The position numbers and the translations under genes are program-made. Below the pieces are notes generated by a model, which searched no databases, had not been told where the DNA came from, and saw only the letters and a program-made list of their open reading frames with translations. Positions 53,280 to 62,090 of a DNA stretch of 64,000 bases are shown piece after piece. Source of the DNA: Aquimarina sp. MAR_2010_214 (GTDB lineage Bacteria > Bacteroidota > Bacteroidia > Flavobacteriales > Flavobacteriaceae); assembly GCF_002846555.1 (NCBI RefSeq), contig NZ_PJMS01000001.1, positions 310,001 through 374,000 of the forward strand. Reading direction: 5' to 3'. The first letter of the stretch is position 1. Every line of letters begins with the position of its first letter.

Positions 53280-54479
53280 ATGAAATTAAAGAATACACTA
53301 ACGGCGTTAGTTCTATTTACGCTTTGTTTTGTAAATGCTCAGGAAACTACTGAGACTAAATTCGGAAAAGGAATCCTAAATGTTGTTGCCAAAGATAGCT
53401 CCTGGAGCATGAAATTTGCAACTAGATTTCAATTACTTTCTACTACCGGTTGGGATATTAATGATGGCGATTATAGCAAACCAGAAACCAATTTTTTGGT
53501 AAGAAGAGCGCGTTTAAAATTTAATGGTTTTGCTTATAGTCCAAAACTTCAATATAAAATAGAACTGGGATTATCTAATAGAGATATTTCAGGGGCTTCA
53601 GAATTCACAAATAACGCTCCACGTTATATCCTAGATGCTGTTATAAAATGGAATTTCTATAAAAACTTTACACTTTGGGCAGGGCAAACAAAACTGCCAG
53701 GTAATGTAGAGCGTGTTATTTCTTCAGCAAACTTACAATTAGTAGATCGGTCCAGATTAAATAGTCGATTTAATATAGATCGTGATTTGGGAGTACAATT
53801 AAGACATCACTTTAATCTTTCAGACAAATTTATAGTTAGAGAAGCTTTTGCAGTTTCTCAAGGGGAAGGAAGAAATATTACCAGTGGAAATTTAGGTGGT
53901 CATCAATATACAGGGAGACTCGAATTATTACCTTTTGGTAAATTTAAAGGTAAAGGAGATTATAAAGGAGGAGATCTTAAGAGAGAACAAACTCCTAAAT
54001 TAATGCTAGCCGCAACTTATGATTTTAACGCTGATGCCGTTAAAAACAGAAGTAATCAAGGCTCCTATATGCAAACCAATACTGGTTTTTATGAGACTAA
54101 TATCTCTACAATATTTGTAGATGCTGTGTTTAAGTATAAAGGTTTCTCTTTTATGGGAGAATTTGCCGATAGAGATGCTGATGAAGCGATTGCGATAGAA
54201 GAAGATGGGACACCAACAGGAGATATCGTTCAGGTTGGTAATGCATTAAATTTTCAAGCTGGATACTTATTTAAAAGCAATTGGGAAGTAGCAGGACGTT
54301 ATACCAATCTAAATTATGATGCAATTGTTGGTAAAAATCTTGAAGAACAATATACCTTAGGGGTATCAAAATATATTGCAGGGCATAACTTAAAAGTTCA
54401 ATCAGACATAAGTTATACCACTGAAGACGGGGATAGTAGTGGGTTAATGTATAGATTACAATTTGATATACATTTCTAA
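53280..54479 (+). CDS. Phosphate-selective porin OprO/OprP-like
   Basis: 399 residues: signal peptide (FVNAQ), then an outer-membrane barrel with the OprO/P pattern: FATRFQLLSTTGWDIND, FLVRRARLKFNGFAYSPKLQYKIELGLS, WAGQTKLPGNVERVISS and LQLVDRSRLNSRFNIDRDLGVQLRHHF. It lets phosphate or other anions cross the outer membrane. It lies 77 bases before a PiT transporter and directly behind a triple Pho-type box. Confidence 0.9.
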   Translation: MKLKNTLTALVLFTLCFVNAQETTETKFGKGILNVVAKDSSWSMKFATRFQLLSTTGWDINDGDYSKPETNFLVRRARLKFNGFAYSPKLQYKIELGLSNRDISGASEFTNNAPRYILDAVIKWNFYKNFTLWAGQTKLPGNVERVISSANLQLVDRSRLNSRFNIDRDLGVQLRHHFNLSDKFIVREAFAVSQGEGRNITSGNLGGHQYTGRLELLPFGKFKGKGDYKGGDLKREQTPKLMLAATYDFNADAVKNRSNQGSYMQTNTGFYETNISTIFVDAVFKYKGFSFMGEFADRDADEAIAIEEDGTPTGDIVQVGNALNFQAGYLFKSNWEVAGRYTNLNYDAIVGKNLEEQYTLGVSKYIAGHNLKVQSDISYTTEDGDSSGLMYRLQFDIHF

Positions 54480-54495
54480 ATCACAAGCTAATACA

Positions 54496-54511
54496 TAACA
54501 GTTTGGTAACA
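54496..54511 (+). promoter_or_regulatory. Pho-box pair upstream of PiT transporter
   Basis: TAACA at 54496 and 54507 (11-base period), ~45 bases before the ATG, followed by an imperfect -7 element (TAATATTTG). Confidence 0.55.
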
Positions 54512-54556
54512 TTAAGCTGAGAATTGATTATAATATTTGCACCTTAAACAAAAAGT

Positions 54557-56944
54557 ATGGATAATATTTATTTATTAATGGTAGTCGCGCTAGCGATATT
54601 AGCGATTGCCGACCTTATTGTAGGAGTTAGTAATGATGCTGTTAACTTCCTAAATTCGGCTATTGGTTCTAAAGCAGTGTCTTTTAGAACAATTATGATT
54701 GTTGCCAGTATTGGTATTGCTGCTGGAGCTGTTTTCTCTAGTGGATTAATGGAAGTAGCTCGTAAGGGTATATTTAATCCGGGCGAATTCTATTTTGATG
54801 AGATCATGATCATCTTTATGGCAGTTATGATCACAGACATACTCCTGCTCGATTTTTTTAATACGCTAGGAATGCCTACTTCGACAACGGTATCTATTGT
54901 ATTTAACCTTTTAGGAGCAGCAGTAGCTATTGCATTAATTAAAATTGGAGCAGATCAAGGGCTAACTTTTTCTGATTTAGGGAATTATATTAATACTAAG
55001 ACCGCAACAAAAATTATTAGTGGTATTCTACTCTCGGTCGTGATAGCATTCTCAGTGGGTGCTATTGTACAATTTATAACTCGTTTGCTATTATCTTATA
55101 ATTTCGAAAAGAAAGCCAAATGGGTTGGTGCTTTATTTGGCGGGATTGCATTAACTGCATTACTATATTTCATTTTCATGAAAGGAATTAAAGGAACTAA
55201 TTATGCTAAAGCCATAATTGATGTTGTTTATAATGGTGGTCCAGAAGGATTATTAGACTGGGCTAATAATTATTTTGGTAGTGCATACGAAAGTGTAAAA
55301 GAATTAGCAAAAGCACAGAAAAGCTTATTCAAAATAGATGGAGATGCAGGTACTATTAAAATGACACTAAGAGGGTTTTTAGAAACTTATGTGTTTCAGA
55401 TTGTAGCTGCTGGTTTTGTACTATGGTCAGTATTGTCATATATTCTTATTAATTTCTTTAAAATAAATATTTATAAGCTTATTATCATTGTTGGTACATT
55501 TGGATTAGCGTTAGCTTTTTCTGGTAATGATTTGGTAAACTTTATTGGTGTTCCTATTGCTGGTTGGCAATCTTATGAGGCTTGGGTAGTTTCTGGTGTT
55601 CCTGCAGCAGAATTTTCTATGGATGTTTTAGCTAAAAAAAGTGAAACACCAGTGTTATTATTATTCTTGGCAGGAGGAATTATGGTGCTTACATTATGGT
55701 TTTCGAAAAAAGCACGATATGTTGCCGATACCGAAATTAACCTTTCCAGAGAAGGAGAAGCCAAAGAACGTTTCAAGCCAAATTTTCTATCTAGAGGCGT
55801 TGTTAGAGGTACAGTATTGATATCCCAAGTACTTGCTGCTATTACGCCAAAGCCTGCAATGGAATTTATAGAAAAAAGATTCACTAAACCTGTAATAGAT
55901 CTACCAAAGAACAAAAACTATGAAATGCCAGCTTTTGATATGGTAAGAGCAGCAGTAAATCTTATGGTTGCCGGAGTTTTGATTTCTATTGCAACTTCTA
56001 TGGGATTACCACTTTCTACAACTTATGTTACTTTTATGGTAGCAATGGGTACATCATTAGCAGATAGAGCATGGGGAACAGAGAGTGCTGTATATCGTGT
56101 AGCAGGAGTACTTAATGTAATTGGCGGATGGTTCTTTACGGCTATAAGTGCATTTGTTGCAGCAGCAACAGTAGCATTTTTGATTAATCTGGGTGGACCT
56201 ATAATGGTTGCCGTACTATTACTTGTAGCAGTATTGCTTTTAGCAAGAAATACTATAAATTATAGAAAAAGGGTTAAAGCAGAAAAAGCTGAAGATAGTC
56301 TTAAAAATTCTGAGAGTAGCTCTGTTCAAGGAGTGATCGAAGAAAGTGCCGATAATATCAAATCTTTTGTGAACAGAGGAAATAAAATTTATACAAGCAC
56401 AATCGATAGCCTTATAAAATATGACTTAATTGCCTTAAAGAAAAGTAAAAAAGGTATTGCCAAACTAGACGAAGAAGTCGAAGAACTAAGAGATAATATT
56501 TTCTACTTTATCAAGAACTTAGATGAATCCAGTATAGGCGCTAGTAATTTCTATATCAACATCTTAGGCTACCTACAAGATATGTCTCAATCTTTAGAAT
56601 ATATAACCAAAGCAAGTCATAAGCACGTAAACAATAATCATAAAAAACTTCGATTCAATCAAATTAAAGATTTAAAAGTAATCGAAGAGCAATTAAATGA
56701 GTTGTTTAGACAAATCAAAAAAGCATTTAGCGACAGAGATTTTGATCATATAGATAGCATTATTAGCGAGAAACAAGAACTCTTTAATAAGGTAAATCAA
56801 AAAATTGATAAACAAGTTGCTAGAACAAGAACTGAAGAAAGTAGCCCAAAAAATACAACTCTGTATTTTGGATTACTATTAGAAACCAAAGATCTCATTG
56901 CAGCAACAATGAACTTGTTAGAAACGTATAGAGATCATAAATAG
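54557..56944 (+). CDS. Low-affinity phosphate transporter PiT fused to a PhoU-like domain
   Basis: 795 residues. The membrane part (~1-580) carries the two PiT signatures, GVSNDAVNFLNSAIGSKAV near the start and GNDLVNFIGVPIAG around residue 320, with GLPLSTTYV in the last third. A charged helical region follows (~595-795: IYTSTIDSLIKYDLIALKKSKKG ...), resembling the PhoU/DUF47 domain often separate in other phyla. It couples phosphate uptake to a cation gradient, with likely regulatory interaction through the added domain. Preceded by the porin gene and a Pho box; phoBR follows. A hairpin terminator closes the unit. Confidence 0.93.
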   Translation: MDNIYLLMVVALAILAIADLIVGVSNDAVNFLNSAIGSKAVSFRTIMIVASIGIAAGAVFSSGLMEVARKGIFNPGEFYFDEIMIIFMAVMITDILLLDFFNTLGMPTSTTVSIVFNLLGAAVAIALIKIGADQGLTFSDLGNYINTKTATKIISGILLSVVIAFSVGAIVQFITRLLLSYNFEKKAKWVGALFGGIALTALLYFIFMKGIKGTNYAKAIIDVVYNGGPEGLLDWANNYFGSAYESVKELAKAQKSLFKIDGDAGTIKMTLRGFLETYVFQIVAAGFVLWSVLSYILINFFKINIYKLIIIVGTFGLALAFSGNDLVNFIGVPIAGWQSYEAWVVSGVPAAEFSMDVLAKKSETPVLLLFLAGGIMVLTLWFSKKARYVADTEINLSREGEAKERFKPNFLSRGVVRGTVLISQVLAAITPKPAMEFIEKRFTKPVIDLPKNKNYEMPAFDMVRAAVNLMVAGVLISIATSMGLPLSTTYVTFMVAMGTSLADRAWGTESAVYRVAGVLNVIGGWFFTAISAFVAAATVAFLINLGGPIMVAVLLLVAVLLLARNTINYRKRVKAEKAEDSLKNSESSSVQGVIEESADNIKSFVNRGNKIYTSTIDSLIKYDLIALKKSKKGIAKLDEEVEELRDNIFYFIKNLDESSIGASNFYINILGYLQDMSQSLEYITKASHKHVNNNHKKLRFNQIKDLKVIEEQLNELFRQIKKAFSDRDFDHIDSIISEKQELFNKVNQKIDKQVARTRTEESSPKNTTLYFGLLLETKDLIAATMNLLETYRDHK

Positions 56945-56970
56945 TAAATTTCATCTCTAAATAAATTACA

Positions 56971-57004
56971 AAGAAGGCTAAATAAATTGATATTTAGCCT
57001 TCTT
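56971..57004 (+). terminator. Rho-independent terminator after PiT gene
   Basis: AAGAAGGCTAAAT / ATTTAGCCTTCTT, 13 pairs, then AATTTTTA. Confidence 0.9.
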
Positions 57005-57048
57005 AATTTTTATAAGAACAATTCAAAAAATAACTACATTAAGTAAAT

Positions 57049-57086
57049 GTTACCTGTTCATCCTCTTAATGTTAGTTTATCGTTAC
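57049..57086 (+). promoter_or_regulatory. Pho-box-like repeats upstream of phoB
   Basis: GTTA at 57049, 57071 and 57082 (steps of 22 and 11 bases), the last two within AATGTTAG and TCGTTACC. This suggests self-regulation. Confidence 0.45.
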
Positions 57087-57158
57087 CAAGTCTATATAAA
57101 TGTGTATACTTGGTATTAAGTAGTATATTTATCCAATGTTATGTAATGCTATACAATA

Positions 57159-57842
57159 ATGAATAAAAAAGATATTACGATACTGTTAGTTGATGATGAA
57201 CCTGATATTTTAGAAATTGTCGGGTACAATCTTACTGCAGAAGGATATACAGTATTAACTGCAGAAAATGGAGTTGAAGCTGTAAAAGTTGCAAAAAAGA
57301 AAAAACCACATCTGATCATTCTTGATGTAATGATGCCAGAGATGGATGGTATAGAAGCCTGTGAGCATATACGAAAGCTACCAGATTTGCAAAATACAAT
57401 CATTACCTTTCTTACAGCACGTGGTGAAGATTATTCTCAGGTTGCCGGTTTTGATGCTGGAGCAGATGATTATATCACAAAACCAATTCGCCCAAAAGTT
57501 TTGGTAAGCAAAGTAAAAGCTCTGTTAAGAAGACTCAAAGAAGAAGATTCTTCGGATAATGTGGTTAAGATAGGAAATTTGGTAATCAACAGAGACGAAT
57601 ACAAAATTGTTAAAGATAAAAAGGAGATCGTATTACCTAGAAAAGAGTTCGAATTATTATCTTTATTGGCCTCTAAGCCGGGTAAAGTTTTTAAGCGAGA
57701 AGATATTCTTGACAAGGTTTGGGGTAATGAGGTTATTGTTGGCGGTCGTACAATTGATGTACATATTAGAAAATTAAGAGAGAAAATCGGCGACACTAGC
57801 TTTAAAACTATTAAAGGAGTAGGATATAAGTTTGTAGTTTAA
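57159..57842 (+). CDS. PhoB-like response regulator
   Basis: 227 residues. Receiver 1-120 with D56 in LILDVMMPEMDG and acidic pair at 12-13 (VDDEPD); the C-terminal OmpR-type winged helix has LPRKEFELLSLLASKPG and GGRTIDVHIRKLREKIGD. It is the response partner of the kinase gene that begins at its stop codon. In this locus it should control phosphate-starvation genes and bind the 11-base-period repeats. The name PhoB is by context. Confidence 0.9.
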   Translation: MNKKDITILLVDDEPDILEIVGYNLTAEGYTVLTAENGVEAVKVAKKKKPHLIILDVMMPEMDGIEACEHIRKLPDLQNTIITFLTARGEDYSQVAGFDAGADDYITKPIRPKVLVSKVKALLRRLKEEDSSDNVVKIGNLVINRDEYKIVKDKKEIVLPRKEFELLSLLASKPGKVFKREDILDKVWGNEVIVGGRTIDVHIRKLREKIGDTSFKTIKGVGYKFVV

Positions 57843-58921
57843 TGGCAGAAAACTTTAAAAAGTCGTATAGATTTGCATATCTATCGTCTTTATATATAAC
57901 CATATTATTAACGCTCGCATTGAGCGTTTTTTTATACACCCAATCACTGTTTAACCCATTCTTCGTAATAGGTTTTTTATTGCTGTGCTATCTGTTTTGT
58001 TTCCTCATTATTCAATATAGAGTAGAGAAGTTTATTTATCGTAGAGTACGTAAAATCTATGATGATATAGAAATGCTGGAAGTAGACTCTATTGGAGAAG
58101 GGCTTGTAACAACGGATATGAGGACTCTTATCAAAGAAGTTGAAAAGTTTGCAAAACAAAGAAAAACAGAGATCGAAACTCTAAAAATAAGAGAAGCCTA
58201 TCGTAAAGAATTTATGGGTAACGTTTCTCATGAATTAAAAACACCGTTGTTTACCGTTCAAGGATATATTCTCACTCTTCTCGATGGAGCAATGGATGAT
58301 CCTGAAATCCTAGATAAATACTTAAACAGAGCTAATAAAGGAGTTGAGCGTTTAATTTATATTGTGAATGACCTAGATATGATTACCAAACTAGAAGTAG
58401 GTGATCTTAATCTTAACTACACCAATTTTGATATTATAGAATTGGTACAAAGTGTGTTTGACTTATATGAAATGAAAGCTTCAAAAAAGAATATCGCGCT
58501 TACTTTTGATATGAATTATAAAGAGCCAATACTTGTACATGCCGATAAAGAACGTATACAACAAGTACTTTCTAATCTAATTGTAAATTCAATAAAATAC
58601 GGAAAAGAAGACGGTACTACCGAAGTAAGTATCGAAGATTTAATCCGTAATAAAACCATTATCAGAATTACCGACAATGGTGAAGGAATTGCACAAGCCC
58701 ATATTCCAAGATTATTCGAACGTTTTTATCGTGTAGATAAAAGCGGGTCGCGTAAAGAAGGTGGATCTGGACTCGGACTAGCTATTGTAAAACACATTAT
58801 CGAGGCGCATCATGAGCGTATTTATGTAGAAAGTGATTATCGTGTTGGGAGTGAATTTTCATTTACTCTGGAAAAAGTGAAAAAGTTCCCTATAGTCAAT
58901 GTCAGTACTAAAGCTACTTAG
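57842..58921 (+). CDS. PhoR-like sensor histidine kinase
   Basis: 359 residues. Two N-terminal membrane segments (~15-32 and ~40-58) with almost no periplasmic loop, a short linker, then HisKA with H130 in MGNVSHELKTPLFTVQGYILTL and an HATPase domain (NLIVNSIKYG, DNGEGIAQAH, GGSGLGLAIVKHI). A small-loop PhoR does not sense phosphate directly; it probably reads the state of the PiT-PhoU protein encoded upstream. It overlaps the regulator stop by 1 base, and its last 63 bases overlap the convergent glycosyltransferase gene. Confidence 0.9.
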   Translation: MAENFKKSYRFAYLSSLYITILLTLALSVFLYTQSLFNPFFVIGFLLLCYLFCFLIIQYRVEKFIYRRVRKIYDDIEMLEVDSIGEGLVTTDMRTLIKEVEKFAKQRKTEIETLKIREAYRKEFMGNVSHELKTPLFTVQGYILTLLDGAMDDPEILDKYLNRANKGVERLIYIVNDLDMITKLEVGDLNLNYTNFDIIELVQSVFDLYEMKASKKNIALTFDMNYKEPILVHADKERIQQVLSNLIVNSIKYGKEDGTTEVSIEDLIRNKTIIRITDNGEGIAQAHIPRLFERFYRVDKSGSRKEGGSGLGLAIVKHIIEAHHERIYVESDYRVGSEFSFTLEKVKKFPIVNVSTKAT

Positions 58922-59914
58922 CCCTCTATATGCATTTAGATCTCTTAGTTTTGTTAATGTAAATTCGCTCTGATTACAACTAGGAACCAATTTATTAATA
59001 GTTAGCCGCTCTGCAAGATATTCTTGTTCGAACTGCCCAGGGGTAGGTATAAAAAAAGCCTTTTTCTTCAGTTTTGCAAGATCCATTACTGTTGTATATC
59101 CAGATCGCGAAATAATAAGGTTGCTACTATTAATAGTATCTTCTAGGTCTTTTCCGGTTAGATAATTATGAATAGTAATATTATTTTTCACAAACGTCTG
59201 TTGGGTTTCCTCAATAATACCACGTACAAATACAATTCTTTTATCGCTTTGTTCAAATTCGTAAAACAATTTTTGCTCTAGTAATGTACGTTGTGGTTCT
59301 GGTCCCGAAAGCAGTACCATAATATCATATTTTTTAGGCACAATTTGATATTCAAATCTACTCAACGGCCCAAGATAAGTCACAGGAATATTGTTTTTCC
59401 GGGGATGTCCTAATTCCCCGCTTAGATTAGGGTCATCTGCCATATCTGGCACCCAACATACATCAAATTTCTTAATATACTTATTATGTAATTTAGTACT
59501 TATAGAAGTAGTTTTTCCACTTAAAACAGTAAGTTGATGCGTAATAAACACAGAAGGAATATTCTTATGACGAACCCCCATTCTATTATCAGAGATAATA
59601 CCACAAAATTTTTCTTCTTCAATGATTTTTTTTATTGCTTTTTTTTCAGCGCTAATTGCATGAGCAATTTTAGGACTGTTTAGCAACATCTTTAATTTAA
59701 AGTTACTTCCTTTTTTAGAATATTCTATATTATACGAAGGAAGTTCTCTGGTATGCAACAAAGGAAATTCTTTTTTCAACAATGATAAGGCAACACCATC
59801 AGAAGCAATAACCGGCTCCAGGCCTTCTGCTATTAATGCATTAATAATCGGGATACATCGGGTTGCATGACCTAACCCCCAATTAAGGGGAGCAACAAGT
59901 ACTTTTTTCTTCAA
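58859..59914 (-). CDS. Glycosyltransferase, MurG/MGD-synthase-like (MJ1255 type)
   Basis: 351 residues. N-terminal WGLGHATRCIPIINALIAEG is a GT-B start motif, with GVALSLLKKEFP and a C-terminal nucleotide-sugar half (VLLSGPEPQRTLLEQKL, LIISRSGYTTVMDLAKLKKKAFFIPTPGQFEQEYLAERL). This matches the MurG-related family. Acceptor and donor cannot be named from the sequence. The 3' end overlaps the phoR-like gene by 63 bases on the opposite strand; both frames look intact there. Confidence 0.82.
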   Translation of the reverse strand: MKKKVLVAPLNWGLGHATRCIPIINALIAEGLEPVIASDGVALSLLKKEFPLLHTRELPSYNIEYSKKGSNFKLKMLLNSPKIAHAISAEKKAIKKIIEEEKFCGIISDNRMGVRHKNIPSVFITHQLTVLSGKTTSISTKLHNKYIKKFDVCWVPDMADDPNLSGELGHPRKNNIPVTYLGPLSRFEYQIVPKKYDIMVLLSGPEPQRTLLEQKLFYEFEQSDKRIVFVRGIIEETQQTFVKNNITIHNYLTGKDLEDTINSSNLIISRSGYTTVMDLAKLKKKAFFIPTPGQFEQEYLAERLTINKLVPSCNQSEFTLTKLRDLNAYRGLSSFSTDIDYRELFHFFQSK

Positions 59915-60246
59915 ACGTTCTAGTATTTAAGTTGTTATAGTAACTATCAATTTGATTCTTAATAATAAAAGTAATCCTATTTTCTTATGCATATATTTCC
60001 TTAATTTTACCAAAAAATTATCTTTAGTGAAACTTCATATTCAAAAAATAGTTAATTGGATATGCTGATTGAACATAAATAGAAGATAATAACAGGTATA
60101 TCCTGTTATATAACGAGAACTAATTAGCCTGTATATTAAAGCATCAATTATGTAATCTCATGATAGAAAGAATTATACGAAACATAATTAGTGTAACGCA
60201 AGTAGAGTTATAAAGACAAGTAAGTAAAGAAATTTAAGAGAAATCA
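59915..60246. other. 332-base intergenic region before trmB
   Basis: It has no gene. It holds a palindrome ATAACAGG-TATAT-CCTGTTAT at 60089-60109 and otherwise A/T-rich sequence. Confidence 0.4.
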
Positions 60247-60921
60247 GTGGGAAGTAAGAATAAATTAAAACGATTTAACGAAAACAGAACCTTTCATAAT
60301 GTGGTAGAACCTACCCGAGAAGATGTACTTAACAATACACTAGGGTATAAAGGTAAATGGAAGGAGAAATTTTTCAAAAACCAAAAACCGATCGTTCTAG
60401 AGTTAGGCTGTGGTAAAGGAGAATATACAGTAGGATTAGCCGAAAAATACCCTGACAAGAATTTTATTGGTATTGATATCAAAGGAGCTCGCTTTTGGCG
60501 AGGAGCTAAAACTGCAATCGAAGATGAGATGCATAATGTAGGGTTTATAAGAACTCAAATAGAATTAATCGACCATATTTTTGAAGAAGGAGAAATTGAC
60601 GAAATATGGATTACATTTCCTGATCCACAAATCAAATACAAACGCACAAAGCATCGATTAACCAATCATGACTTTTTACAGCGCTATAAAAAAGTTTTAA
60701 AACCAGACGGAATTATACATCTCAAAACTGATAGCGAATTTATGCACGGATACACATTAGGATTATTACATGGTGAAGGTCACGAAATACTTTATGCCAA
60801 TCATAATGTATATCATAATGAAGGGTCTCCAGAGGTTGTAACTGCGATTCAAACTTTTTATGAAAAACAATATTTAGAACAAAATAAACCTATAACTTAC
60901 ATCCAGTTTAGGATCATATAA
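60247..60921 (+). CDS. trmB: tRNA (guanine-N7)-methyltransferase
   Basis: 224 residues from GTG. SAM-binding motif LELGCGKGEYTVGLAEKYP, FIGIDIKGARFWRGAK, and the TrmB signature WITFPDPQIKYKRTKHRLTNHDFLQRY. It methylates G46 in tRNA. The downstream LysE gene follows by 14 bases. Confidence 0.95.
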   Translation: MGSKNKLKRFNENRTFHNVVEPTREDVLNNTLGYKGKWKEKFFKNQKPIVLELGCGKGEYTVGLAEKYPDKNFIGIDIKGARFWRGAKTAIEDEMHNVGFIRTQIELIDHIFEEGEIDEIWITFPDPQIKYKRTKHRLTNHDFLQRYKKVLKPDGIIHLKTDSEFMHGYTLGLLHGEGHEILYANHNVYHNEGSPEVVTAIQTFYEKQYLEQNKPITYIQFRII

Positions 60922-60935
60922 TTACCCCCGTAATT

Positions 60936-61565
60936 TTGGAAACTACCAAACTATTTTTAGTTACATTTTTTGCATCACTCGTTGGAGTAATACCTCCTGG
61001 ATTGGTAAATATGACCGTAGCCAGAACTTGTCTGGAGAGAGGTAAAAATAATGGAGTCTTAGTTGCAGTTGGTGCATCAATAGTTGTAATATTTCAGGCA
61101 CTGATAGCAATTCTTTTGGCTAAATATATTTTTTTCAACCCATATGTTAGAAATATATTACTCCGTACAGGAGCAGTGATCTTTTTTTTCATGGCTATCT
61201 ATTTTTTCGCTAAGGCGAAACAAAAAAGCACAAAAATAAAAGTCTATCGAAATAACGATACCAGAAGCTTTTTTAAAGGTATTATGATGTCTGCAATTAA
61301 TGTATTACCCATACCCTATTTCTGTGCTATTGCGGCTGGGATGAGTGTTAGTGGTAAAATAGAGTATGATGTCTTACGAATTATTGCTTTTATCATAGCA
61401 GCAGGATCTGGAACGTTTGTAACCCTATATTTTTATGTATTTTCTTTCCTTAAAATCGAAAAGAAAACAGCATCTATTACTAAATATTCTAATTATTTTA
61501 TGGCTATATTAATGTTGATTCTTGTCGCCATAACCTTAGCGAGAATTATATACACATGGGAATGA
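60936..61565 (+). CDS. LysE-family exporter
   Basis: 209 residues from TTG, six membrane segments. Motifs: VGVIPPGLVNMTVARTCLERGK, AKYIFFNPYVRNILLRTGAV, and IMMSAINVLPIPYFCAIAAGMS. LysE/RhtB proteins export amino acids. Its stop overlaps the next gene. The start codon is inferred because an internal ATG would cut into the first segment. Confidence 0.8.
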   Translation: METTKLFLVTFFASLVGVIPPGLVNMTVARTCLERGKNNGVLVAVGASIVVIFQALIAILLAKYIFFNPYVRNILLRTGAVIFFFMAIYFFAKAKQKSTKIKVYRNNDTRSFFKGIMMSAINVLPIPYFCAIAAGMSVSGKIEYDVLRIIAFIIAAGSGTFVTLYFYVFSFLKIEKKTASITKYSNYFMAILMLILVAITLARIIYTWE

Positions 61566-61918
61566 AGAAAAATGAGATAGATACCGGGTCAGAGTCTGGT
61601 ACAAATTTTTTTGATAGAGTATATGACGTTGCCAAACTCATCCCGTATGGTAGAGTTACTTCTTATGGAGCAATTGCAAAATATTTAGGTGCTGCACGTA
61701 GTGCCAGAATGGTAGGTTGGGCAATGAATGCTTGTGGGGGTCGTGAAGATGTCCCCGCGCATCGTGTAGTAAATAGAAAAGGAATTCTTACTGGGAAACA
61801 CCATTTTCAAGGAACAAATCTAATGCAACAGTTGTTAGAAAATGAAGATGTTGAAGTTGTAGATAACCAAATCATAGATTTCGAAAAGTTGTTCTGGGAC
61901 CCTATGAAAGAATTATAG
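61562..61918 (+). CDS. Alkyltransferase-like protein (MGMT fold, no active Cys)
   Basis: 118 residues from the ATG at 61562 (ATGA overlap with the LysE gene); an ATG at 61556 is also possible. Core of O6-alkylguanine-DNA alkyltransferase: LIPYGRVTSYGAIAKYLGAARSARMVGWAMNAC, then PAHRVVNRKG where active enzymes have PCHRV. The Cys is replaced by Ala, so it cannot accept an alkyl group; ATL proteins of this kind bind O6-alkylguanine and direct nucleotide-excision repair. Confidence 0.88.
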   Translation: MKKNEIDTGSESGTNFFDRVYDVAKLIPYGRVTSYGAIAKYLGAARSARMVGWAMNACGGREDVPAHRVVNRKGILTGKHHFQGTNLMQQLLENEDVEVVDNQIIDFEKLFWDPMKEL

Positions 61919-62090
61919 CCTTCCTTATTTCCTAATTTTTCAAAAATTTACAAATATTAGGATATCATCAATAGCGATACTACTATAAATCATTTCAATT
62001 TATAGACTTCATAATCTTAACTTTTCGACCTATCTTTGCGGCTAGGATCAATCTGTATTGATAAATTAGTTAGAAAAAGAAATAATACTC

